Source: Paragorgia papillata (lineage: Eukaryota > Cnidaria > Anthozoa > Scleralcyonacea > Coralliidae). Taken from it: a stretch of DNA of 64,000 nt. The stretch lies in the NCBI GenBank assembly GCA_035771165.1, contig JAWNZC010000322.1, forward strand, positions 5,548,001-5,612,000, in the 5' to 3' direction. A program made the translations under genes and the position numbers. The notes below the pieces were generated by a model. That model had not been told where the DNA came from. It made no database searches and was given only the letters and a program-made list of their open reading frames with translations. This document shows, one piece after another, positions 27,301 through 39,300 of this stretch; positions within the stretch are counted from its first letter, which is position 1; each line of letters opens with the position of its first letter.

Positions 27301-30300
27301 GGTCGTCTATTTGCAAAGTTTGATTATTTTATTGCTAATACCATCGAAACCACAGGCTTTAGCTACATTAACATTGGACAACTAGCCCAACCTTTCGTTC
27401 CCAGGGCTTTTTTTTCTTTTGGGAACGGTTGCAACAATGGTTGACAAGGTGCATAGGCGTACGAGCCGGGGCAGGGGCCCCCAGTGGCCCCCCAGTTGGT
27501 GGGAAGATAAGTCAAGTTGGGCAACAGCGATCCCCGAGACTCGGGCAACTTGACAACTTGGTGAAAAATATCACGCATTTTTATAAAAAAATATCAAATT
27601 TTCACGCACATATAACCATAGGAACACATAGATAATATATTTATAATATGCCATATTGATTTTTGTACAAGTAATGTTAGATAAACTTGCATGTGCACGC
27701 TGATTATAGATTGTATTTGATATGATATAAAAAGTCGGGCACTTTTTGTTTCAGTCGGGCACATTTTTGGCCGCCTCCCTTGAATTTGTGCCCGTACGCC
27801 TATGACAAGGTGTATGAAGAAAACTGACTAAGAATAGGAACATCCACAATATCTGAATTCTGGATATGAAAGATTAACTCACAAAATAATCGTTAAAAAT
27901 ATTAGCTTTTTCTTTACAATTGAAAATAGAAGCATTATAATCGACCTTTGCGGCACGATTCTTGACCGCCAAATTTCTTTGAACCCCGGTATTTGTCCCA
28001 ACTAATTGGTGACTTAAAGTTAGAAAAAGCTTATAGCAAGCGATCTCGCTTGCGAATTGCCTAACGAACACCAATCAATTAATTCATGATATATAGTTCA
28101 ATAAATTAACGTGACTCAAAACAAGACACAACCAATATAATATTATAATATTTTGTTAGGAACTGAATTATTATCCAAAAATACTGAAAAAAGACTTAAT
28201 ATCAAAGTGCAGAAGTTAAAGAAGAAAAGGAAGAGTGACTTAAGGAAAAGTTATATGGAGCTAGATTGAGACAAATACAGAGAAGAAGAAATGGGATGTT
28301 ATAAGAGTTTAAAAAAGTTATGAAAATGCAGAAAGGAACTGAAAATTAACGGGAGAGGAAAGGAAACTTCTTAGGGGAAAAAGATGAGCGAGTAGTTTAG
28401 GGAAAGAGAAAGAAAATAAGAATATTTCGGCGAGAAAAGATGAATGATAAAGTAAGAAAAAGTACATTAAGGGGCAAAGGGAGAAAAATATTAGAAAATA
28501 TAGAGTTCACAAAGCGAAAAAGAAGCGATGGAGAAAGTCACATATTCATGTGCTTCTACTTGCTTACGTTTTTTCTAAATATATCATGTCATATATCAAC
28601 TGTCATTTATTTAATAATTATTTTTACGATATATTTACTGTTGCTAATATATATGTTTCCTGAATTGACCGTATTTATAACGATAGCGATCAATTTATAT
28701 TTTTATGTAATAGATAAATCCGGAGAACAAGGGATGTATGCTATATGCGCGTCCTCGGGCTTTATATCGCATACATCCCGACAAAGAAAACCGACTCAAT
28801 AATAAATTAAGTGCATTTAAATTAGCTTTTTGAACCTTGTTCTTGTGTTTTAAAAACTTTACGCAACAACGTAGCTGGAAAGGTTATATATGCATAGGCT
28901 ATAATAAAGAAAAAAATAAGAGTTCATTTTTTAAGGTTGTAAAACTTTGCTGTTAATTATTCATGACAACACTAACTATTTCTGTTAACTCTATTTAGGT
29001 TGTAAGGCCGCGTTGTTTGTCATTCTTTTGGAATTCTCTGGAGTAAAGCACCGTGGAACAGTGGGAATGGCATACTGGATTTCATTCTCATTTGCGATTA
29101 TGATTCTCCCGCTTTTTGCTTATTTAATTCGTGATTGGCGCCATTTAACAATACTCATCAGTTGCATAGGTCTTCCTGCGTTGCTTGCTTGGTGGTAAGT
29201 AGCGTGAATACCTTACCTGTATATTATTACAGTCGAACCCCTATTAAGCAGACACCTTTGGGACCTAGCTCGCTGAGGTGTCCGCTTGAGGCTTAAGAGG
29301 GGTGTCCGATCCGCTTAAAAGGGGTTGCCCAGTAGGGGATACGCATGTGGTGACAAGCTTTTTACTCGGGCTTTCGCCGTTTCGGCTCCGTTTCTGTGTG
29401 TTTTTTTCGACAGACGATATTGCAATTATTGCGCAATACTTCCCGTCAGCCTTTGTGAAACTGTGAGTCGTGTAATGTAGCCATTGTAGGCGCGTGGTCG
29501 AATTTGTGAGTTCTTTCTTATGAATAGCTTTAATTACCTTTGGATGAAGTGTTTTCGAAACTTGATCTGGAACCTCTCTCCTCCGCAGACTGGCTTCTTC
29601 TCTTCGATATATAGGGGTTTAATATTACAGAGGTTTATAAACTATATAGAGCAGAGTAATGGGGGGGAAATGATTCGATGAAGTGTTTTCGAATCTTGAT
29701 CTGGAACGGTGTTGGAATACTCGGCTTTTATAATATTTTGCAAGTGACCGAGTTATAGTTGATCAGTATAACGCGGCTGGCAATTGTCTTCGTTATAAAG
29801 ATGCTTACTAGAAATACATGTACGCAACAACCCCTCGCCCGCTTTATATGCATTTTTTAACTCCACTAGTTAGCAAGGTTCATCTGTAGTCATGTATTGA
29901 CACACCGAAAGAACATGAAAAGTCAATATTAGAAAAACCCAACGAGATGAACCAAATGACAAATTTTCAGTGGCCAAGAAAAGACACAATGTCAACGTCT
30001 TAGCGTTCAAAGACAATTCTAGACAATATATTATTTATATTAATTTTCATTTTCAAGATTTCTTCCGTTTTAACTCAACTAAACTGGTAAATACGAATCT
30101 CCTACCGTTAAACTTTCTTCTGCTTTTGTCACCAAAAACACTGCCAATTCAGTCTAGTCTTTTTAGGCCGGCGGCTGTGGTCAAAAACTAGCCTAGAAAT
30201 GAAGTTTCGCTGGACACATTTAAAGAATAAGATTTCTTTAGTGAAAATGCATTTAAATGCGATGCAGATGTGAAATTAACTAATTGGCCCCGGAGTTAAC

Positions 30301-33300
30301 AACCAGTTTGGTCAAAAGGGGGGGGGGGGGGGGTGCGCTAAATAATGACGTCATCTGTTGTTGGAAAAAATATAGATTTTGGAAATCTGCAAGTTAAACA
30401 TTTCTGCCAGATAGATCTATATAAGTGGACAAAAAAACTCAATTGCACTAATTTCTTTCAGTCATTCGTTACAGAAATATCGTACACCAAAGTTTTTGAA
30501 AATTGCTGACTAAGCATTTTTTGTTTGTTTTATATGTCCAAATGGTTAATTTCAAATCCTTTATTTTTCTACCAGTAAAGTTCCTGTTAACAGATCATCT
30601 CTTAGAGAAAGGCTTAAAAGATATTACATAGCACTAGTATCTTTAATTCGGCACTCCAGTGTGTGCATCAAAAGATGGTAAATTTCTTTAAAAAATGTGG
30701 AGTAAAATTTGGAGAGCAAGCAAAAATTAGATTTTCTGCCACACTCCTAAGCATTCAATGATCATCCAGATCCTTAAAAATTAAGCGTAGTATCAAAATG
30801 CCACTTCAATCAATAGTATATCAAAGCAAAAGAACAACTAAACGCTTATTTTGCAGTACAATGACCTTCTGAGGTGCCTAAAAACTGGACAATTAAAATA
30901 GTTGTGGCAGAAATGAAGAAATAATTAGCAACGTTTCTTGTTTTTCTCCTGGACGTTTAATTTTAACTTGATTTCCACAGTTTGTCGATTACCATTTTAA
31001 GAGAAAAGCTAGCATCCTATAATGGACATACTTGAGTGCTGAATTTAAGGTACTAGGGCAAAAGAAATATTTTAGACCATTCTCTTAAAGATGGTCTCTC
31101 AATAGAATCTTTGCTGGTAGAAAAATAAACGAGTTACAATGAACCATTTAGAGATACAAAATAGATAAAAAATGCTTAGTCAGCATTCATCGTTCTCTCT
31201 CGAGTTATGTAGAATACATCAGAGCAAAATTATTTACCGGCTTTGAACAGTTTCAGGAGTCAGGACACATCCTTCTTCTTTCAGTTACATTTCGGTCGGC
31301 ATCGTTTTCGGTCCTTATTGTATTAATTTTTAGACTTTTTTCAGTGGTTTTAAGTCGTATTTATTGTTGTCTTTTTCTCGCTGCCACATCTCTTGTTAGC
31401 CTTCTTTCTTTGTACATTTTAGCTGAAACCATTTTTTCTGGCAAAGATTTCTTCCGTCATATATGATCGTTGAAAAACTATTTCGTAATCCAACCGAACT
31501 TATAAATTATAATTTGCTGACGTAAATTTAAATAATTTGAATAATTTAACAGGTTAGTTACCAGTACCCCGCTATTCGAACTGCGCAAGTTGTGGATTTG
31601 ATAACATATATATATACAAACAGGTTTCAGAATTGCTTTCAGCTTTTCATCTCGCGTGTAAAGTGGACACTCCACGCACGTCGAGATTAGCACCCTCACC
31701 GGGCCTTCTTCGGCCCTCCACCCGTGGACAAATTTATATGTTTACAACCGCACACGCCGATCGCGGTACCGGCCTCACTAATAAAGGGGGCGATTTAATA
31801 CATGGACCGGGCTGGCTCGGTTAACCGAGCCGGGATGAGTTTATTTACGAAACGATTACATTTGGAGCGGGCTAGCCTGGTAAGCCGGGATGAGTTTTGA
31901 ATTGACGTGGATGATTTCACGCCGAAATTCGCAATTATCAAGTAAATAAGGGCAAAGTTACGTTAGTTTTACTTCAGTTTTACACTAATTAGTCTATTAT
32001 TTATTTTGTAAGCCCATCGTTAATAAAAATATTGTTATAGTCTTAGCTAACCCACGAAAGCGTCTTCACGAAGACTTATTAATTTATTAAATCTTCGCTA
32101 TGATCACGAAACACACAAACAACGTTTTGATGTTCTATTTCAGTTCCTTTCAGCACTATTTATTCACACAGCCAAGTAAACGAACGCGTATCGAAGCGAG
32201 TTCAATATTTTTTCAGCCCGGTTTGCTGGGATGAAAATGATTACATGGACATTTTCATCCCAGTTAACCGGGCCAGCCTGGTCCATGGACTGGGATCCCG
32301 GTTAACCGGGCTAGCCCGCTTTAGGCCAAGGCACTAGGATTAAAACCAACTACGACTACAGGACGAAAAAACGAACACTACACCAGCTTAACTACATTTA
32401 CGCTAGCGGTAGTGGAGTGTGATCTGAACCTCACTAATTGCGTATTAACAAACTACGCGACAGAGAACGGCAACGATAAAGTATTATATTTTTACGAAAG
32501 ACTGATATACTAGGCGAACATATAAATCAGGAAATAAGAATACTGGCTTTTCGTACTGCAAATATAATTTCTAAAGCAATGTTTATTAAAGTTTATTAAA
32601 AAATGAACAGATACTATTGTTTTGGTAATAATAAACACGAACCGGAAGTGAGATTTCAATGGTATTTCGCGTGCAATTCTCAGAAAGGGGTGGACGGGAA
32701 ACTAAAGTCTCATTTGGAGTGGCCTTATATATAAAATGCATGTTTTTTAACATTTCGATTACATGGGAAGCGGGCTAGCCCGGTTAACCGGGATGAAAAT
32801 GTATTGTGTGAATAAATAGTGCTGAAAGGAACTGAAATAGAACATCAAAACGTTGTTCGTGTGTTTCGTGATTATAGCGAAGACTTAATAAATTAATTAG
32901 TCTTCGTGAAGACGCTTTCGTGGACTATAACAATCTTTTTATTAACGATGTGCTTACAAAATAAATAATAATAATAATAATAATTTAATTTAATTTATAT
33001 TGCGCATATTACATTTCAATATGTTCATGTGCACATTACACTGTTTAGAATAATATACTACTATCTTACTTTAACATTAAAACAAATCTATCTACAAGAT
33101 ATTAAAAGATAATTTAAAAAGATATGTTTTCAATGCAACTTTGAATGCAGATAGAGAATCAATGTCTCTGATTCCGCTTGGTAGTTTGTTCCATAGTTTA
33201 GGAGCAGCAGACTGGAAAGTTCTATCTCCTAATGTTACTTTACATTTCGCACTCGCTGGAACTAGAGATAATCCACTGTAGGAGCGAAGACTATACTTGG

Positions 33301-36300
33301 TGGGCTAACAGTAGATATCAAATCACATAAGTACTGTGGCCCCAGACCATACAAACACTTGAACGTTAAAAGCAATATCTTAAATTCAATACGATAGCTA
33401 ACTGGCAACCAATGAAGACTGTTTTAAAACCGGAGTGATATGACAGAACCTCGGGCTATTTGTGACAAGCCTAGCCGCCGCATTTTGCACACGTTGTAAT
33501 TTAGCAATATGCGTGCTAGGAAGGCCATATAGCAAACTATTACAATAATCTAATTTACTTGTAATAAACGCATGAACTAATGATTCTGTTTCTTTACGAG
33601 TTAAGAATTTTCTAATTTTACGAATGTTATATAGATGATAGAATGCTGAACTACAAATCTTATTTATGTGGTCAAGCATATTAAGTCTGGCGTCAAACCA
33701 AGCTCCTAGGTTTCTCACGGCATTGGTTGATGGACTTATGTTTGAACTGCCTACTCGTAATTGTGAGATCTTAACTTTTTCTATTTGTTGTCTTGTACCA
33801 AGAATAAGAAATTCAGTCTTATCCGCGTTAAGTTTAAGTTTCTCCGAAATCATCCAGTGTTGAATTTCTGCAATACAATTCTCCATACAAGATACAGCAG
33901 CAGTTTCAGTCAGATCATCCCCAGGCTTAAAAGACAAATATAATTGGGTGTCGTCAGCATACATATGTACTTGCGGAAGATGTTTTTCAATAATCTTAAA
34001 CAGTTCACTAGAATATATGAGAAATAAAAGAGGTCCGAGACAACTGCCTTGTGGGACTCCAAAGTCAAGTTTGAATTTATCAGACAAAGTACCCTCCACT
34101 GACACTCTCTGAAATCTGCTTGCCAGATATGATGAGAACCAGTCAAGGACAGTTCCAGAAATTCCGATGTCTAAGTGCAGGCGGTCTAGTAGAATATTAT
34201 GGTCGATCGTATCAAACGCTGCGCTCAGATCCAGTAAGACAAGTAAAGTAACATGCTGCTTGTCCATATTCATCAAAATATCGTTTTTAACCTTTAGCAG
34301 TGCAGTTTCGGTACTGTGACCAGGACGATAAGCTGATTGGTGGATCGGTAAAAAAAAACATTCTTTAGTGTGTAAGAGTACATTTGGTCTACAACGGCTC
34401 GTTCAACAAGTTTAGAAGTAAACTGGAGGTTGCTAACTGGGCGTAAGTTTTTAAACAGAAAATCTAGTCCAGTATGTTTTAATTTTGGATTTACTTGAGC
34501 TTCTTTCCAAGGATCGGAGAACAGGCCCAACTGGAGAGACATATTAATCATTGCCGTCAGCACTGGAAGAAGTTCATCTAAACAATCTTTCACAATAGAT
34601 GTTGGAATAGGGTCGAGTGTGCATGATTTAGTAGTTGCCTTCGTTACAAGCTTCCTAACCGAGTTTTCATCTAGTGTTTCAAATTGACAAAACTCTGTAT
34701 CATATGTCGGAGGGTCAGTTGTAGTAGGCATCATATTGGCGGAATTAATGACTGAATTAGTCGTAGAATCAAAATCGGCAATAATAGTCGACTAATTTAT
34801 ATTATTGACGGGTTTTTTTCGCGAATACCTAACCGCTAGAAACCATGTGACCAAGAGCCTGACGTCGCGTTTGCCGTATTTCTTTCCCGTTCTCAACCGC
34901 AAGAACCCTATCTCCAGGTAAGTCATTTACCTCAAGATATTAACGAATAACTGTTCAATGACTACACGTTTTATAACTATTTCTATGACACACACTATGT
35001 TATCTTTGATTTGGTAGGTTTTTTGTTTGCTAAAATGATAAAATCTACCTGTTTTGAGTATTTTAATGTGAAGCATGGTTGACTGGTAAAAGTAAACATG
35101 GCGGCCAATTTTTCAAAAGTGAAAACAAAGATCTCATCTTATTAGCAGTTATGGTATTTCTGCCTGGTTTTGACTTGCATAGGTTCTCAAATTTGTGTTT
35201 GTTATTTTGAGCATTCGGAAAATGTCATCTTCCAAGTTTTTAAGTGTCGAAATCGGTCGACAGTCTCTTACGTTTTTAAGCTTGTCTTGTCAATTTCACC
35301 AGTTAATTGATTGTTATGGCTAGGTGTTAGTATAGTGGTTTGATCGAAAAGTATTTGTTAATAGATCAATCATGGCACCATTCAGATGGCCCGATACTCG
35401 ACATGATATTGCGTTGGCGATAGAAGTATCAACAAGTAATCCTGAAAAAAACAGGACTGGGTAGCCATCGCTGAAATACCAAGCACAGCATTTTCTACAG
35501 ATTCAGTACAAGTTGAGTTAAAAGGGAGAGGTTGCAGGGAGAGGATGGAACACTTACTTGACAAATTTAAAGCTGAAGATGCTAAAGCTATAAAGAGGTG
35601 GTTGAATTTGTTTAATTATGCTTCGATGGTTAATTGGTTATATAATTTTAATTCTATTTATATCCATACTGTAAGAATTTTGTATATTCGTGTTGAATTG
35701 TTGGGTGTTTGGCATTTAGATCAGGCACTGAGGAGGAATATGCGGAACTGCATCAACTTCTGGAAAGTATAACTTCATATCGCAGAGATTTTGCTGAATT
35801 GAGAAACAAAGAAAAGGAACTGAAAAAGAAAAAAGAGGAAGATGATAGAAAAAGAGCAGAAATAATGAAGATAGCTGCTATGCAAAGAATGGCTAGTAAG
35901 TGTATTTACTGTCATAAACATACATAAAAATAAGTCCTGGGCTTATATTTGTTCAAATAATTTTTTGGTGGGCTTACGGTATATTCGAAGAGGGTTTATT
36001 TATTTAATGGAAAGTATTTTGCACACGAGTCGTATATACATGGGTGGTGACAGAAAGGGGCTATTTTCAGAAATTAATGGCATTTTAAAATCTTATCATT
36101 ACATATTTGACTCTGCTTTGTCTCTACTAATTCTAGAGCGAAAGAGTAGCGATTCATCCGCTGATATCTCAACAGATGAGTCAGAGGAGTGGTGATGAAG
36201 ATAATAGTAAGAAATCTAACAAAGATAAAATTTTGTTTTCATTCACCATGTTCTACTGTTTCCATGTTCAATTAATAAGCCAAATCATTGTAATTGCTAG

Positions 36301-39300
36301 AGGTGAAAACAAGAAAACGAAGATTTTCCAAGTTATCTGCCATTGAAATGCTTGACAAAAAGAATGAAAAAAGGGCTGAATCAAAAGATAAAGAATTATA
36401 GCTGAGGCAACGTGAATTGGAATTCAATAAAATGAAGTTTGAAGTAGAAGCTCAAGAGAGAAAAGAAAGATTAAAGCTTGAGCTTGAAGAAAGAAAAACA
36501 ATGCTCGAACTTCTTAAAAAGCATATTTAGTTTAAAGAGCTGCAGCTTGTTATGTTTTTGTGTTAGTATAAACTTTGCATTCATGCATAAGTTGATTTTT
36601 CACCAGTTTAAGGTAAAAAGAAAGAGAAAGACTACAAATATATTTAATTTTGCAGTTATCATTTTATATTTACATAAATTATTTTATGTATTAGTTAGAT
36701 ACTTTTCCAAACATGGTGGGTCAATGTTAAAATAACTGCTGGTTACAGACCCATATAAACATGTGTGACAGTTGATTAGTATGCATGCCACTAGGTAATA
36801 TTGTCCAAAAGGCTGGAGGAGAACCTTCAGATTCTTCTTAAAATCCAAAAACGAAAAATACTGACATATTTTGCCAAACCCCCACTCTACACTGGTGCGA
36901 ACTTTGCTCATTCTTGTATTAAATTGTTTTTCGCTAACAGTCAAATGAGCACCACGAAAAGGAGCCAAAATATTTCGTGACAAGCCATAGGCTGGATCAC
37001 CACATACAACATAGGGATCTCCATTGGGTTTAGTAATATGGATCAGCTTCTCTTGCAAACCACTTTCTGCAAGCATAAATGCATCATGCCTTCGTCCTTC
37101 AATGGGGCCAAACATATGTGCTATACGGCCATTAGGTGTTTCTACAGACTGTGAGAGAAAGAGTTGAGTGAAAAATGTTAAGCTACAGTAATTGAACTGT
37201 AATCTATTTAGCTTATAAAATTTATAATTGTTCATACTTGAAACTTTATACAATGGATCCTCTTATGACCACTGTACATAATTCTTTGATTTTTTATTGG
37301 TCTTGCAATTGGTCTTGCTGTTCCATCTATAAATCCCCAACATTGGTCCAGGGGTGCACCTTTACTTTCTATCGCCTGAGAAAAAAGCTCTGGATCCAGC
37401 CATGCAAGTTCTAGAGAAGTCAGCAAGTGGTTGTACCTCTCATAGATGTCATTTATGATCTAAGAAATAACAGCCACAACATTACAAAGAATCAGATGAA
37501 GCAAATTTTTAATGGACAACTCAAAGTATACAATTTTTTAATATTTTACTTCTGAAAAGATAACACTGAGTTCTTCTTCAGCCCTTCCAAACAAGGGCAC
37601 AAGCTCACACCATCGGTTTGGATACGAAAACCTTCTTAATTGGATCATCAAGGGCTCCATGCCTGTTGCATTTGCCCCTTGACTGCATTTATATTTTTCT
37701 GGTAAATTAAGTGCATGACAGAGGCGTTCCATGTCATCTTTTTTAAACCTGGAAGATTAAAAGCAAAATTTGGTTTTTAGCAAAAGCCTAAGAATTTTGG
37801 TTAGTAAAATATCCAGGAAATCTGACTTAAAGGTATCAAAAGGGGATGTATAGATGATTATAAATATAGCATTGTTATTTTATAGAAATTCTAAATCAGT
37901 TTGGCTAATCCAGTTATTTTTTCTTATGGCTAGGTCACATGCATGATTAGATCATATTGTACATCAATAGATGCATACCTAAACCACTGTTCACATTCTA
38001 TTTCCTCTACATCTTTAAGGCTAAGGCAGGGTCCAAGTTCACGATTGGGGGTTAGTAGTGAGTCCAAAAGTAAAATTTCCAGATCGTCACCACTCTCACT
38101 ACTGCCAGTTTCATCAGAGTTGCTCTCATCATATAGCATTGCCTCCATAATTTCATTAAAGTTCTTCCTAGTTATTAATGTAGTTTTTATAAAAAAAATA
38201 TTTTATTTATTAGACTTCACCGAAATATAATAATAATAATAAAATAGGCAGGGGTGACACAACACCTGTGATCCCACAAAACAAAACAAAAACGCCTAAA
38301 AACTTTAAAAAAAAACCCCAAAAACCAGAAAAACAAACAAACAAACAAACAAACAAAACAAAACAAAACAAAACAAAACAAAACAAAACAAAACAAAACA
38401 AAACAAAACAAAAGTCCAACTGAGAAAACGCAAAACAAAAAACCAACAAGAAAATATTACTGTATTACAGACGAAAATAAAAGTCTATACTAAAAAATTA
38501 TACTAAAAACAAGAGGAAGGATGTGTTACATTTTAAACAGATAAATAAGGTTAAAAAAGAAGTTTATTATTTGTATCGGTCTCATTAACATACAAACCTT
38601 GCTGTCGCCATCTAGTTGTTTCTGACGTATAGCCACAATTTTTCGCGGTCGGCGGGGAATAACGTAAACGTCAATCTTAAGGTCTAATTCATTTTTACGT
38701 CAAACGTCAAACCGCTAACCTCAAACTGCAGTCAGCGGTTAGCGGTAAATAAAATAAACGTCAATGTAAGGTCTCTAAAGCCCCGTTCACACTATACCGG
38801 ATGGGTTTTCGTGCCGGCACGAAAACCTATCCGGTATACACTGTAAATTTCAAGGGGCAAAATTTACCCCATTTTGGGGGTAAAAGTGCTATTTTTGTGG
38901 GGGTGAATGATAAAGGGGGTAATAATTACCCCTTAAATAAGGGCAATTCTTCTTTTTGTCGCGCAGAATTACCCCTTTTACGGGGGTAATTTGTTGGAGC
39001 AAATTTTTTACCCATCTCGGGGTAAAAATGTAAAATTTACCCCTGAATAAGGGGTAAAAATATAGGGGGGTAAAATTATCTAGAGGTAAAATCTACACCC
39101 ATTTTGGGGGGTAACTAATAACGAGGGTAAAATTTACATTCTTGTAAGGGGTAACTAGTAGTGGGGGTAAAAACTCCCCCCTACGTTGGGGGTAACCAGA
39201 ACTGCAAGACAATGTTTTCGAAAATGGCGATTTTTTTCGAAAGAGTGACATGAAGACATAACTACAATTATCGTTAATATAAAAGCGTATGTAGGCAATT

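Larger units (their letters stand above)
25790..28080 (-). pseudogene. Old LINE reverse transcriptase broken by two insertions
   Basis: Read on the minus strand in order: KEKANIFNDYFVS (about 27870-28080); ACGFDGISNKIIKLCK (about 27310-27370); LYKPFTQLISLTL and YRHVSLLCCLPKI (26110-26290); AVFLDIKGID then VWRRGLL; and VLGPLLFLIY (about 25820). These are successive blocks of a Jockey/CR1-type non-LTR reverse transcriptase, with stops and shifts throughout. The 1 kb foldback copy B sits exactly between KLCK and LYKPF, and the hAT MITE at 27452-27804 sits further upstream, so the LINE is older than both. Confidence 0.82.
34804..38770. mobile_element. PIF/Harbinger element (ends tentative)
   Basis: It contains a transposase gene and a Myb-like gene facing each other, the usual autonomous PIF/Harbinger layout. 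Possible inverted ends are ttgacgggttttttt...cctaaccgct on the left and agcggttagcggtaaataaa...cgtcaa on the right (about 38730-38764). They match only partly, and no clean TWA triplet was found, so the limits are approximate. Confidence 0.6.

Noticed and set aside
28440..28802. 120-codon frame with a hydrophobic middle
   Set aside because: Arises from a purine-rich then AT-rich junction. No homology that I recognise.
38210..38449. Phe-rich frames with a repeated FVLFC pattern on the minus strand
   Set aside because: Translation of the (AAAC)n/(AAAAC)n microsatellite.
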